Assembly (NCBI GenBank): GCA_964602115.1
Contig: CAZRQN010000019.1
Span: forward strand, 1-32,515
From: JANOGU01 sp964602115
Lineage (GTDB): Bacteria > Pseudomonadota > Alphaproteobacteria > Rhodobacterales > Rhodobacteraceae
Direction: 5' to 3'
DNA: 32,515 nucleotides
Shown: positions 1-8,591 of the stretch, in pieces
Position numbering within the stretch: the first letter of the stretch is position 1
How the letters are laid out: every line of letters begins with the position of its first letter
Position numbers and translations under genes: made by a program
Notes under the pieces: generated by a model
The model's input: the letters and a program-made list of their open reading frames with translations, nothing else
Database searches by the model: none
What the model was told of the DNA's origin: nothing

Positions 1-20
1 CCTCCCCCCAAACCGGCGGA

Positions 21-39
21 GCGGCCCCCTTCGGGCCGC
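21..39 (-). terminator. GC hairpin downstream of the yej operon
   Basis: A perfect 7-bp inverted repeat, GCGGCCC and GGGCCGC around a 5-nt loop, lies 36 bases past the stop codon of the last yej gene. In the minus direction no T-run follows directly, so it may be a 3'-end-protecting hairpin rather than a classical intrinsic terminator. Confidence 0.35.
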
Positions 40-75
40 GACAGAGGGCGGGAGGCGCGGGAAGAGACGAGGGTT

Positions 76-1680
76 CTACGCCGCCGCGGGATCGGAGCCG
101 CCGAAAGCTGCGGCCATCAGCGTGCGGGTGTAGTCGGTCTGCGGGGCGTCGAAGACCGACTGCGCCGCACCGGCCTCTACCACATCGCCGTTCTTCATCA
201 CGATCACCCGGTGCGCCAGCGCCCGGATCACCCGCAGGTCGTGGGAGATGAAGAGATAGGCGAGGCCATGACGCTGCTGCAGGTCGCGCAGGAGATCGAC
301 GATCTGGACCTGCACCGTCATGTCGAGCGCCGAGGTCGGCTCGTCCAGCAGCACGAGCCTGGGTTTGAGGATCATCGCCCGGGCGATGGCGATCCTCTGC
401 CGCTGGCCGCCGGAGAATTCGTGCGGGTAGCGGTCCATGGCTGCCGGGTCGAGCCCGACCTCCTCCATGATTGCCGCCACCATCGCACGGCGGTCGCGGC
501 CGGTGTCGAGCCGGTGCACCCCCAGCCCCTCGGCGATGATCTCCCGCGCCGTCAGGCGCGGGGAGAGCGAGCCGAACGGGTCCTGGAAGACCACCTGCAT
601 GTCGCGGCGCAGGGGGCGCATCGCCCGGCCGCGCAGGGCGTCGATGCGGTTGCCGAGGAAGGCGATCGGCCCCGTCGAGGGGATCAGCCGCAGGATCGCC
701 AGCGCCAGCGTGGTCTTGCCCGAGCCGCTTTCGCCGACGATGCCCAGCGTCTCGCCGGCACGGACGGAAAGCGTGGCGGCGTTGACCGCCTTCACATGGC
801 CGGTGGTCCGCCGCAGGAATCCGGTCTGGATCGGGAACCAGACCCGCAGGTCTTCGGTGCGCACGATCTCGGGGGCCTCGGCAGGCACCGGGCCGGGACG
901 GCCCTTCGCCTCGGCGGCGATCAGCTTCTGCGTATAGGGGTGTTGCGGCGCGGCGAAGATCCCGGCGGTCGGCCCCTGCTCGACGATCTCGCCGCCCTGC
1001 ATGACGCAGACCCGGTCGGCGATCCGCCGCACGATCGTCAGGTCGTGAGTGATGAAGAGAAGGCTCAGCCCCTCCTTCGCCTTCAGCTCGGCCAGAAGGT
1101 CGAGAATCTGCGCCTGGATCGTCACGTCCAGCGCGGTGGTGGGCTCGTCGGCGATCAGCAGTTCCGGCCCGTTGGCCAGCGCCATGGCGATCATCACCCG
1201 CTGGCGCTGGCCGCCGGACAGCTGGTGGGGATAGGCGGCAAGCCGGCTTTCGGCATCGCGGATGCCGACCTTGTCCAGAAGGTCGAGCACCCGGGCGCGG
1301 GCGGCCCCGCCGGTCAGGCCCTGGTGCAGCGTCAGGCTTTCGGTGATCTGCTGCTCGATCGTGTGCAGGGGATTGAGCGAGGTCATCGGCTCCTGGAAGA
1401 TGAAGCTGATGTCGTTGCCGCGCACCCGGCGCAGGTCCGGCTCGGGCGCACCGAGGAGCGGCTTGTCGTTGTAGGTGATGGCGCCGGTGACGCTGGCGCT
1501 GTCGGGCAGCAGAGACACGGTGGCAAGCGCGGTGACCGACTTGCCCGAGCCGCTCTCGCCCACCAGTGCCACGGTCTCGCCCTTGCCCACGGTCAGCGAG
1601 ACGCCGCGCACCGCGCGGATCTCGCGTCCGTCCTGGCGGAAGGTGACGGAGAGGTCGCGCAGGTCGAGAACCGGGCTCAC
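76..1680 (-). CDS. yejF: Peptide ABC transporter, double ATP-binding subunit (YejF-like)
   Basis: This cytoplasmic ATPase has two fused ABC domains and powers uptake of oligopeptides through the YejB/YejE pore. The first domain has Walker A GESGSGKS at residues 41-48, signature LSGGQ at 154-158 and Walker B LLIADEP near 174. The second repeats the set in the C-terminal half (GESGSGKTT, FSGGQ, LVLLDEP). The 534-aa length is normal for YejF-type fused ATPases. The GTG start is chosen because it overlaps the stop codon of the permease gene upstream (GTGA), the usual sign of translational coupling. The open frame extends further upstream but only as an antisense-like shadow of the permease gene. 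YejABEF systems in enterobacteria import microcin C and other peptides; the substrate here is not visible from sequence. Confidence 0.93.
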   Translation of the reverse strand: MSPVLDLRDLSVTFRQDGREIRAVRGVSLTVGKGETVALVGESGSGKSVTALATVSLLPDSASVTGAITYNDKPLLGAPEPDLRRVRGNDISFIFQEPMTSLNPLHTIEQQITESLTLHQGLTGGAARARVLDLLDKVGIRDAESRLAAYPHQLSGGQRQRVMIAMALANGPELLIADEPTTALDVTIQAQILDLLAELKAKEGLSLLFITHDLTIVRRIADRVCVMQGGEIVEQGPTAGIFAAPQHPYTQKLIAAEAKGRPGPVPAEAPEIVRTEDLRVWFPIQTGFLRRTTGHVKAVNAATLSVRAGETLGIVGESGSGKTTLALAILRLIPSTGPIAFLGNRIDALRGRAMRPLRRDMQVVFQDPFGSLSPRLTAREIIAEGLGVHRLDTGRDRRAMVAAIMEEVGLDPAAMDRYPHEFSGGQRQRIAIARAMILKPRLVLLDEPTSALDMTVQVQIVDLLRDLQQRHGLAYLFISHDLRVIRALAHRVIVMKNGDVVEAGAAQSVFDAPQTDYTRTLMAAAFGGSDPAAA

Positions 1681-2771
1681 CGGAAGGTCTTTCGCGGGTC
1701 GAAGGCGTCGCGGACGCCCTCGAAGATGAAGACCATCAGCGACAGCATGATGGCGAAGGTGAAAAAGGCGGTGAAGCCAAGCCAGGGGGCCTGGAGGTTC
1801 TGCTTGGCCTGCAGCGTCAGCTCGCCCAGCGAGGGCGCCGAGGAGGGCAGGCCGAAGCCCAGGTAGTCGAGCGTGGCCAGCGAGCCCACGGCGCCGGTGA
1901 CGACGAAGGGCAGCATGGTCAGCGTCGCCACCATGGCATTGGGCAGGACATGGCGGAACATGATGCGGGCGTCGGAAACGCCGAGCGCCTTGGCGGCGCG
2001 GACATATTCGAAGTTGCGCGCCCGCAGGAACTCTGCCCGCACCACGCCGACAAGCCCGGTCCAGCCCAGCACGACCGAGATGATGACGAGCAGCCAGAAA
2101 TTCATCGTCCAGATCGCCCCGACGATGATGAGGATGTAAAGCCCGGGCGTGGCGCCCCAGATCTCGATGGCGCGCTGGAAGATCAGGTCCACCCTGCCGC
2201 CGAAATAACCTTGCACCGCGCCGGCGGCGATGCCGACCACCGAGGTGAGGAAGGTAACGATCAGGGCGAAGGAGACCGAGAGGCGGAAGCCGTAGATCAC
2301 CCGCGCCAGCACGTCGCGGGCGGTGTCGTCGGTGCCGAGGAGATGTTCGCCATCCGGCGGCGAGGGCGCGGCGCCGCCGAGATCGTTGACGGTATCGAAG
2401 CTGTAGGGGACCGGCGCCCAGAGGATCCAGCCGGGCAGCGCCCCCTCCTGCGTGCCGGCCTCGACCGCAGCCGTCACGGCTTCGGGATCGTCCAGGCAGT
2501 CCACGACACCGCCGGAGCGGATCAGGCACTGGACCTCGGCATCGCGGTACTCGGCCTCGGTCTGGAAATCGCCGCCGAAAGCGGTCTCGGGATAGAACTT
2601 CAGGAAAGGCACATGCCATTCGCCCCGGTAGCTGACCAGCAGCGGGCGGTCGTTGGCGATCAGTTCGGCGCAGAGCGACACGGCATAGAGCGCCGCGAAG
2701 ATCACCAGCGACCAGCAGGCCCGGCGGTTGGCGCGGAAGTTGCGCCAGCGGCGCTGCGCAAGCGGGCTCAT
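1677..2771 (-). CDS. yejE: Peptide ABC transporter permease (YejE-like)
   Basis: This is one of two inner-membrane permease subunits of the peptide importer, 364 aa. One membrane segment lies near residues 18-36. It is followed by a long periplasmic loop that includes the YRGEW and FGGDFQTEAEYRD stretch typical of YejE, and then the DppC/OppC-type transmembrane domain. The EAA-type cytoplasmic loop ('RAAKALGVSDARIMFRHVLPN') that contacts the ATPase is clear near residue 245. The ATG overlaps the stop codon of yejB by 4 bases (ATGA), and its own stop overlaps the GTG of yejF, so the three genes are probably translated as a coupled unit. Confidence 0.93.
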   Translation of the reverse strand: MSPLAQRRWRNFRANRRACWSLVIFAALYAVSLCAELIANDRPLLVSYRGEWHVPFLKFYPETAFGGDFQTEAEYRDAEVQCLIRSGGVVDCLDDPEAVTAAVEAGTQEGALPGWILWAPVPYSFDTVNDLGGAAPSPPDGEHLLGTDDTARDVLARVIYGFRLSVSFALIVTFLTSVVGIAAGAVQGYFGGRVDLIFQRAIEIWGATPGLYILIIVGAIWTMNFWLLVIISVVLGWTGLVGVVRAEFLRARNFEYVRAAKALGVSDARIMFRHVLPNAMVATLTMLPFVVTGAVGSLATLDYLGFGLPSSAPSLGELTLQAKQNLQAPWLGFTAFFTFAIMLSLMVFIFEGVRDAFDPRKTFR

Positions 2772-3928
2772 CCGCGCCTCGCGAAATCGATGCGGGGGTC
2801 GATCCAGACATACATCAGGTCGGAAAGGATCCCCATCAGCAGGCCGAGCAGGCCGAAGAAGAACAGCGTGCCGAAGATCACCGGATAGTCGCGGCCCACC
2901 GCCGCCTCGAAGCCCAGCCGGCCCAGCCCGTCGAGCGAGAAGATCGTCTCGATGATGAGCGAGGCGCCGAAGAACACCGAGACGAAGGCGGCCGGAAAGC
3001 CGGCGATGACGATCAGCATCGCGTTGCGGAAGATATGGCCGTAAAGTACCTGCCGCTCCGCCAGGCCCTTGGCCCGGGCGGTCATGACATATTGCTTCCG
3101 TATCTCCTCAAGGAAGGAGTTCTTGGTCAGCAGCGTCAGCGTGGCGAAGGAAGAGATGGTCGAGGCCACGACCGGCAGGGTCATGTGCCAGGCATAGTCG
3201 GCCGCCTTGCCGAGAAGCGACAGTTCCTCCCAGTTCTCCGAGGTCAGGTCGCGCAGCGGGAACCACTGGTAATAGGAGCCGCCGGCAAAGAGGACGAGGA
3301 GCAGGATGGCGAAGAGGAAGCCCGGGATCGCGTAGCCGACGATGATCGCGCCCGAGGTCCAGGTATCGAAGGAGGAACCGTCGCGCACCGCCTTGCGGAT
3401 GCCGAGGGGGATCGAGACCATATAGGCCAGGAGCGTGGACCACAGGCCGAGCGAGATCGAGACCGGCATCTTTTCCAGCACCAGATCCATCACCGAGATC
3501 GAGCGGAAATAGCTCTCGCCGAAATCGAAGCGGAGGTAGCGGCCCATCATGATCACGAAGCGTTCGAGCCAGGGGATGTATTCCTTGCGGCATTCCGGCG
3601 CGGCGATGCTGCGCTTGCCGGTATAGCCTTCGGCGCAGAGGATGCGGGCGAAGCCGAATTCCTCTTCCAGCTGGGCGAGGAACTCCGGCGGCAGGCCGCG
3701 GGCGCCGATATAGCTGCCGTCGCCCCCCTGTTCGGCCCCGGGTTCGGAGCCGCCGGCATCGCCGGAGCCGGCGATGGATTCGAAGACATCGCCCTCGCCC
3801 TCGATCCTGGCCTTGATCTGGTCGAGCGGCCCGCCGGGGACGAGCTGGGTCAGGCCGAAGTTGATGATCATGATCCCGAGCAGCGTCGGGACGATCAGAA
3901 GAAGCCGCCTGAGGATATAGGCGCCCAT
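2768..3928 (-). CDS. yejB: Peptide ABC transporter permease (YejB-like)
   Basis: This is the second inner-membrane permease subunit, 386 aa. It starts with the OppB/DppB-type first helix (YILRRLLLIVPTLLGIMIINF) followed by the 'QLVPGGPLDQI' motif. A periplasmic insert of roughly 100 residues is rich in Gly and acidic residues, as YejB proteins have. The C-terminal half has the permease helices and the EAA-like loop 'TARAKGLAERQVLYGHIFRNA'. The gene lies 33 bases after yejA and overlaps yejE by 4 bases. It forms the translocation channel together with YejE. Confidence 0.93.
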   Translation of the reverse strand: MGAYILRRLLLIVPTLLGIMIINFGLTQLVPGGPLDQIKARIEGEGDVFESIAGSGDAGGSEPGAEQGGDGSYIGARGLPPEFLAQLEEEFGFARILCAEGYTGKRSIAAPECRKEYIPWLERFVIMMGRYLRFDFGESYFRSISVMDLVLEKMPVSISLGLWSTLLAYMVSIPLGIRKAVRDGSSFDTWTSGAIIVGYAIPGFLFAILLLVLFAGGSYYQWFPLRDLTSENWEELSLLGKAADYAWHMTLPVVASTISSFATLTLLTKNSFLEEIRKQYVMTARAKGLAERQVLYGHIFRNAMLIVIAGFPAAFVSVFFGASLIIETIFSLDGLGRLGFEAAVGRDYPVIFGTLFFFGLLGLLMGILSDLMYVWIDPRIDFARRG

Positions 3929-3961
3929 GCCGGTCTCTGCCCCTGCCCCGGTTCCGCGCCG

Positions 3962-5866
3962 TTACTTGAGCGCGCCCGCCGCCTTCAGCGCGGCGGCCTT
4001 TTCCGGGTTGTACCACCAGAAGCTCAGTTCGCCCAGCGCATATGGGGGCAGCGTCTCGGGATGCTCATACATGTTGTAGTAGGCGACGGTGTGCTTGTCC
4101 TTGTACCATTGCGGCACCCAGAAACGCTCCAGCCGCAGGGCCCGGTCGAGCGCCATGGTGGCGACAGTCAGCTCGTCCTTGGTCTTGGCCGCCATGGCCA
4201 CATCGACCAGCCGGTCCACCGCCTTGCTCTTCAGTCCCATCAGGTTGAAGGCCGAAACATCGGCGGTTTCCGAGCCGTAATACTGCTTGAGCTCCGAGCC
4301 GGAATAATAGCCCGAGCGCGCGTTGCCGGTGATGATGTCGAAATCATAGCTGGGCGGCCGGGTACGGCTTTCCATCTGCGCATCGTCCACCCGGGTCATC
4401 GAGGCATCGACGCCGAGGGCGCGCAGGTTATCGACATAGGGGTTGAACACCCGGTCGAAGCTGGGGCTGTCGTTGAGGAACTCCACCTTCAGCGTCTCGC
4501 CCTTGGCATTGCGGCGCAGGCCGTCCTCGCCCACGGCCCAGCCGGCCTCGTCCAGAAGGGCGGAGGCCTTGCGCAGGTTGCCCCGGTCAAGCTGGCGGTC
4601 GCCGGACACCGGCGCGCCCACCGGCTCGTCGGTCAGGATCGAGGCGGGCAGCAGGCCCTCGTCCACCAGCGGCTGGAGGATCGCCGCCTCTTCCGCCGAA
4701 GGCGCGCCCTTGGGTTCGAGCCAGGAGTTTTCCCAGACCGAGTCGATACGGGCATAGATGCCGTAGAAGAGCGTCGCGTTCGACCATTCGAAATTGAACA
4801 TCAGCCCGATCGCCTCGCGAACGCGCGGGTCGCGGAACTTCTCGCGGCGGAGGTTGAACAGGAACGCCTGACCCGAGGCCTTGGTGCCCGAGGGCAGTTC
4901 CGCCTTGATCACATGGCCCGCCTTGACCGCCGGGAAATCATAGCCGGTCGCCCAGGATTTGGAGGCGGCCTCGTTGCGGAAGGTATAGGTCCCGGCCTTG
5001 AAGGCTTCGAAAGCCGCGTCGTAGTCGGCGAAATACTCGATGCGGATCAGGTCGAAGTTGTTCTGGCCGATGTTGATCGGCAGGCCCTCGCCCCAATAGT
5101 CGGGGTTGCGGCGATAGACGAGCGTCTTGCCCACGTCCATGTGGTCGAGGACATAGGGCCCGGTGCCGAGGAAGGGTGTGAGGGAGGATTCCTCAAGATC
5201 GAGCTTGTTGGCCTCGTAATGGGCCTTGGACAGGATCGGCAGGCCGCCCACATCGGCCGGCAGGTCGCGGGTCGGCACGCCGGGCTTGAAGGTGAACTTC
5301 ACCCGGTGCGGGCCGAGCACCTCCACCCCCTGGACCTGTTCGGCAAAGACGGTGCGGAAATCCGTCAGGCCCTTGGTGAGGAAGGTCTCGTAGGAAAAGG
5401 CCACATCCTCGGCAGTCATCGGGCTGCCGTCGGAAAAGGTGACATCGTCGCGCAGGTTGAAGATCACCCAGGAGCGGTCCTCCGGGTATTCCATCGTCGT
5501 GCACATCAGGCAGTAGGAGGAGCCGATCTCGTCGGAGGTGCCGGTGAGGATCGATTCGTAGGGCGCCGAGGCCAGGGCGCCGGCGCGGCCCTTGACCGAA
5601 TAGGGGTTCATCGAATCGAACCCGCCCTGGGCCCATTCCGAGATCTCGCCGCCCTTGGGAGCATCGGGATTGACGTAGTCGAGATGGGCGAAATCGGCGG
5701 GATATTTCAGGTCGCCGAAGGTGGAGATGCCATGCGAGGTGATGACCGTCTCGCCCCGCGCCTGCAACGCCGCCGCCGCCGCGAGGAGAAGCCCGAGGCC
5801 CGCCGCCAGCCCGAGCCCTGCCGCATTCGCCGCCGTCCGCGCTGCCACGCCTGCCCGTCCGCCCAT
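3962..5866 (-). CDS. yejA: Periplasmic peptide-binding protein (YejA-like, SBP family 5)
   Basis: This is the 634-aa solute receptor that delivers peptide to YejBEF in the periplasm. A Sec signal peptide is visible: Arg-containing N-terminus, then a Leu/Ala-rich core to about residue 40 and the cleavage region 'LQARGETV'. The mature part opens with 'HGISTFGDLKYPADFAHLDYVNPDAPKGG', typical of YejA, and continues with family-5 binding-protein features ('NLRDDVTFSDGSPMTAEDVAFSYE', 'GTGPYVL', 'FNLRREKFRDPRVREAI'). An in-frame ATG 22 codons upstream exists. The start at 5866 is preferred because AGGGAG lies 6 bases before it and the signal peptide then begins properly. It is the first gene of the operon. 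Confidence 0.92.
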   Translation of the reverse strand: MGGRAGVAARTAANAAGLGLAAGLGLLLAAAAALQARGETVITSHGISTFGDLKYPADFAHLDYVNPDAPKGGEISEWAQGGFDSMNPYSVKGRAGALASAPYESILTGTSDEIGSSYCLMCTTMEYPEDRSWVIFNLRDDVTFSDGSPMTAEDVAFSYETFLTKGLTDFRTVFAEQVQGVEVLGPHRVKFTFKPGVPTRDLPADVGGLPILSKAHYEANKLDLEESSLTPFLGTGPYVLDHMDVGKTLVYRRNPDYWGEGLPINIGQNNFDLIRIEYFADYDAAFEAFKAGTYTFRNEAASKSWATGYDFPAVKAGHVIKAELPSGTKASGQAFLFNLRREKFRDPRVREAIGLMFNFEWSNATLFYGIYARIDSVWENSWLEPKGAPSAEEAAILQPLVDEGLLPASILTDEPVGAPVSGDRQLDRGNLRKASALLDEAGWAVGEDGLRRNAKGETLKVEFLNDSPSFDRVFNPYVDNLRALGVDASMTRVDDAQMESRTRPPSYDFDIITGNARSGYYSGSELKQYYGSETADVSAFNLMGLKSKAVDRLVDVAMAAKTKDELTVATMALDRALRLERFWVPQWYKDKHTVAYYNMYEHPETLPPYALGELSFWWYNPEKAAALKAAGALK

Positions 5867-5904
5867 GCGCAACTCCCTGTGCTTGCCGGTTCCTGCCGGG
5901 CGCG

Positions 5905-5932
5905 ATGCTACGGCGCCTGCCGCTGCGGGCAA
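5905..5932 (-). promoter_or_regulatory. Candidate sigma-70-type promoter of the yej operon
   Basis: Reading the minus strand, TTGCCC and TAGCAT are separated by 16 bases. The proposed -10 ends about 39 bases before the yejA ATG. The match is moderate; no other -35/-10 pair in the gap looked better. Confidence 0.35.
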
Positions 5933-5962
5933 GATACGTTCGCGCGATTGTCAGGTGATCGC

Positions 5963-5998
5963 GGCCGGAACGCCGCCACAGGGGCGGTCGTTCCGGCC
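5963..5998 (-). terminator. Long hairpin between the cytochrome c gene and yejA
   Basis: Arms GGCCGGAACG and CGTTCCGGCC pair perfectly, and an inner CCGCC/GGCGG extends the stem to 15 bp with one bulged base and loop ACAGG. It lies 18 bases past the cytochrome c stop codon and upstream of yejA, both on the minus strand. There is no T-run, so it is either a weak or Rho-assisted terminator or an mRNA 3'-end stabiliser. Confidence 0.5.
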
Positions 5999-6015
5999 TG
6001 CCATGGCTACGCCGC

Positions 6016-6540
6016 TCAGTTCTTCGAGGCGAGATAGGCGATGATGTTGACCCGGTCGTCCTGCTTGGGCAGGCCGGCGAAGGTCATCTTGGTGCCCGGG
6101 GCATAGGCCTTGGGGCTTTCCAGGAACAGGAAGAGGTTCGCCGGCGTCCAGCTGTCGGCGCTCATCCCGGTGAGGGCAGCGGAATAGGCGAAGCCCGGGA
6201 CCGAAGCCTTGGCGCGGTTCACGACGCCGTTCAGATGCGGGCCGGTGCCATCGCCGCCATCGATCTTGTGACAGGCCTTGCACTTGGAGAAGACCTTTTC
6301 GCCCGCCGCCGGATCGGCCGCCGCGATCAGCGCGTCGAGATCGGCCGGAACCGCAGGTCCGGCCTCGGCCTCACCCGAGGATTCCCCGCCTTCCGTGGCG
6401 ATGACATAGGCCTGCTCTTCCTCGCCATGGCCTTCCGCGCCGCCGTAGATTTTCTCGCCGGCAAAGCCGATCAGCAGGAAGACCAGCAGCGCGCCGCAGG
6501 CAGCGCCTACCGTTTTGGTCATCGTCATCGTGTCGAGCAT
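6016..6540 (-). CDS. cycM: Membrane-anchored cytochrome c (cytochrome c_y type)
   Basis: This 174-aa class I cytochrome c is tethered by an uncleaved N-terminal helix (about residues 9-28). An acidic, Gly/Ala-rich linker runs to about residue 70. The heme site is CKACH at residues 87-91 and the likely distal ligand is Met152 in 'GTKMTFAGLP'. The N-terminus MLDTMTMTK resembles the MFDTMTVTK start I recall for Rhodobacter cytochrome c_y, which decided the start. An alternative ATG lies 7 codons upstream. Cytochrome c_y carries electrons from the bc1 complex to the cbb3 oxidase and, in phototrophs, to the reaction centre. The gene is monocistronic and divergent from pheA. Confidence 0.88.
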   Translation of the reverse strand: MLDTMTMTKTVGAACGALLVFLLIGFAGEKIYGGAEGHGEEEQAYVIATEGGESSGEAEAGPAVPADLDALIAAADPAAGEKVFSKCKACHKIDGGDGTGPHLNGVVNRAKASVPGFAYSAALTGMSADSWTPANLFLFLESPKAYAPGTKMTFAGLPKQDDRVNIIAYLASKN

Positions 6541-6675
6541 GTGCCGTCCGTGCCTTGCCATGTGCCCCCGGGGCAGCGGGTGCCCCCCGGGCGCTTCTAC
6601 CTGCTTCACGCGCGTTGATGCAAGGTATAGACGCGGCCGGACGCACGATAAGCGGCTGGACGGAGGCGGAAAGTC

Positions 6676-7509
6676 ATGGCGGGTCGGATCGCATTCCAGG
6701 GGGAGCCCGGCGCCTATTCCCACCAGGCCTGCCGCGAGGCGCGGCCGGAGATGGAAGCCCTGCCCTGCCGCACCTTCGAGGACGCGATCGAGGCCTGCCG
6801 TTCGGGCGAGGCGGCGCTGGCCATGCTGCCGGTGGAGAACTCCACCTATGGCCGGGTTGCCGACATCCACTCGCTGCTGCCGGGGTCGGGCCTGCATATC
6901 GTCGATGAGCATTTCCTGAGGGTCCATATCCACCTTCTTGGGGTGAAGGGCACGGCCCTGGAGCAGGTCCGGCGGGCGATGAGCCATACCGTCCTGCTCG
7001 GCCAGTGCCGGGCCTTCCTCAAGGAGCACGGGCTGACTGCCGTCACCGGCGCCGATACCGCCGGCTCGGCCAAGATCGTCGCCGAGAAGGCGGACCCGGA
7101 GCTGGCGGCGCTGGCCTCCGATCTCGCCGGCGAGATCTACGGGCTCGACGTGCTGGCGCGCCAGATCGAGGACCAGTCCAACAACACGACCCGATTCCTC
7201 GTCATGGCGCGCGAACCCGACGTGTCGCGGCGCGGGGCCGGACCGATGATGACCACCTTCACCTTCCGGGTGCGCAACATTCCGGCGGCGCTTTACAAGG
7301 CGATGGGCGGCTTCGCCACCAACGGCGTGAACATGACCAAGCTCGAAAGCTACATGGTCGGCGGTTCCTTCACCGCCACCGAGTTCTATGCCGATATCGA
7401 GGGCCATCCGGAGGACAAGAACGTCCGCCTGGCGCTGGATGAACTCAGCTACTTCACTTCGGCCTTCACGCTTCTGGGGGTCTATCCGTCCAGCCGTCTG
7501 CGGGGCTGA
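6676..7509 (+). CDS. pheA: Prephenate dehydratase
   Basis: This stand-alone prephenate dehydratase (277 aa) converts prephenate to phenylpyruvate in phenylalanine synthesis. The PDT domain starts with 'IAFQGEPGAYSHQA', continues with 'AMLPVENSTYGRV', and carries the catalytic TRF motif in 'NNTTRFLVM' near residue 172. An ACT domain follows from about 195. In that domain the usual ligand motifs are altered: the GALV position reads AALY and the ESRP position reads ESYM, so feedback control by phenylalanine may differ from the enterobacterial enzyme. The start has GGAGG 9 bases upstream. There is no chorismate mutase domain. It converges on nudC, with only 3 bases between the stops. Confidence 0.94.
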   Translation: MAGRIAFQGEPGAYSHQACREARPEMEALPCRTFEDAIEACRSGEAALAMLPVENSTYGRVADIHSLLPGSGLHIVDEHFLRVHIHLLGVKGTALEQVRRAMSHTVLLGQCRAFLKEHGLTAVTGADTAGSAKIVAEKADPELAALASDLAGEIYGLDVLARQIEDQSNNTTRFLVMAREPDVSRRGAGPMMTTFTFRVRNIPAALYKAMGGFATNGVNMTKLESYMVGGSFTATEFYADIEGHPEDKNVRLALDELSYFTSAFTLLGVYPSSRLRG

Positions 7510-7512
7510 CGC

Positions 7513-8466
7513 TCAGGAAAGCCGGCCGTCCACCCAGGCCTCCAGCAGCGCCCGGGCGATCGAGCCCCGGCGCGGCGGACGAAGCTCGGGGTGCTGGCCG
7601 GCGATTGCCTGCGCCATCTCCGCGCGGGAGATCCAGCGCGCCGCTTCAAGCTCCTGCGGATCAAGGGTGATCTCCTCGCTTTCGGCCTCGGCATGAAAGC
7701 CGAGCATCAGCGAAGCCGGGAAGGGCCAGGGCTGGCTGGCGAGGTAGTGCACCGCACCGACGCGGACGCCGGTTTCCTCCAGCACCTCGCGGCGCACCGC
7801 CGTCTCCAGCGTCTCGCCCGGCTCGACAAAGCCGGCAAGGCAGGAATGCATCCCCGGCGGCCAGCCGGCCGAACGGCCGATCAGCGTGCGTTCGCCGCGC
7901 GTGACCAGCATGATGACGACCGGATCGGTGCGGGGGAAATGGGTGGCGCCACAGGACGGGCAGCGCCGGTGCCAGCCGCCATGCTCGGCCAGCGACGCCA
8001 CCCCGCAGGCGGCGCAGAAGCGGTGGCTGGCATGCCAGCCGGTAAGCGCCTTGGCGGTGGCGGCAAGCGCCCCGTCCTCCGCCGAGAGGCGCGCCAGAAG
8101 GCTGCGCAGCTCGCGGAAGCCGTGGTCGGGCGGCAGCCCGGGATGCGGCTGCATGTCCTGGTCGAAGGGCCGTTCCGCCGTTTCAGCCACGAAGCCGGGC
8201 GGCACCCAGGCCGAGAGGTCGCAGGCGAAGCGGGCCCGTCCCCCGGAATGGCCAAGGAAGACCGGAGGCTCGCCCGGCCGCAGGACCGGATGCCCGGGGT
8301 CAAGCCAGGCGATTTCCGCGCCTTCCGCCCGCGTCAGCGGCCGCCCGTGCCAGAGCGGCAGGACCAGCCCCTGCCGCAGCGCCTCTGCCAGGGCGGCAGG
8401 ATCGCCGCGCAAAGCGGCGTTGCGGTCCGGCGCGGCGCCGGAAAAGGCGAGGTCAGGTCCGATCAT
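7513..8466 (-). CDS. nudC: NAD(+)/NADH diphosphatase (Nudix, NudC)
   Basis: This 317-aa Nudix hydrolase cleaves NAD(H) to NMN(H) and AMP; the family also removes NAD caps from RNA. It has a variable N-terminal domain and a zinc ribbon with CAAC and CPSC pairs. The Nudix box is GFVEPGETLETAVRREVLEE. The NudC hallmark SQPWPFPAS follows just after it and separates this enzyme from other Nudix families. The ATG at 8466 is preceded by a purine-rich AGGGGCGG stretch. It is a single gene, divergent from the nucleotidase gene. Confidence 0.93.
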   Translation of the reverse strand: MIGPDLAFSGAAPDRNAALRGDPAALAEALRQGLVLPLWHGRPLTRAEGAEIAWLDPGHPVLRPGEPPVFLGHSGGRARFACDLSAWVPPGFVAETAERPFDQDMQPHPGLPPDHGFRELRSLLARLSAEDGALAATAKALTGWHASHRFCAACGVASLAEHGGWHRRCPSCGATHFPRTDPVVIMLVTRGERTLIGRSAGWPPGMHSCLAGFVEPGETLETAVRREVLEETGVRVGAVHYLASQPWPFPASLMLGFHAEAESEEITLDPQELEAARWISRAEMAQAIAGQHPELRPPRRGSIARALLEAWVDGRLS

Positions 8467-8591
8467 TCTGCCGCCCCTAGCGATGGTTCGTCATACTGCC
8501 ACAAGAAGTGGTGCGAAAATGCAAGGCTCCGGCGAATTCTGTGCGGCACGAGATTTCTACCCGCCGGTGAAGAAACTTGTGTTGCTAATCT

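Noticed and set aside
3035..6037. A 1000-codon open frame on the plus strand
   Set aside because: It runs antisense to yejB/yejA, which have clear domains, and its translation is rich in His, Gly, Arg and Gln typical of shadow frames in GC-rich DNA.
6604..6631. A pheA promoter with TATAGA as -10
   Set aside because: The -10 is acceptable but no convincing -35 lies at 16-18 bases, so it is not listed as a feature.
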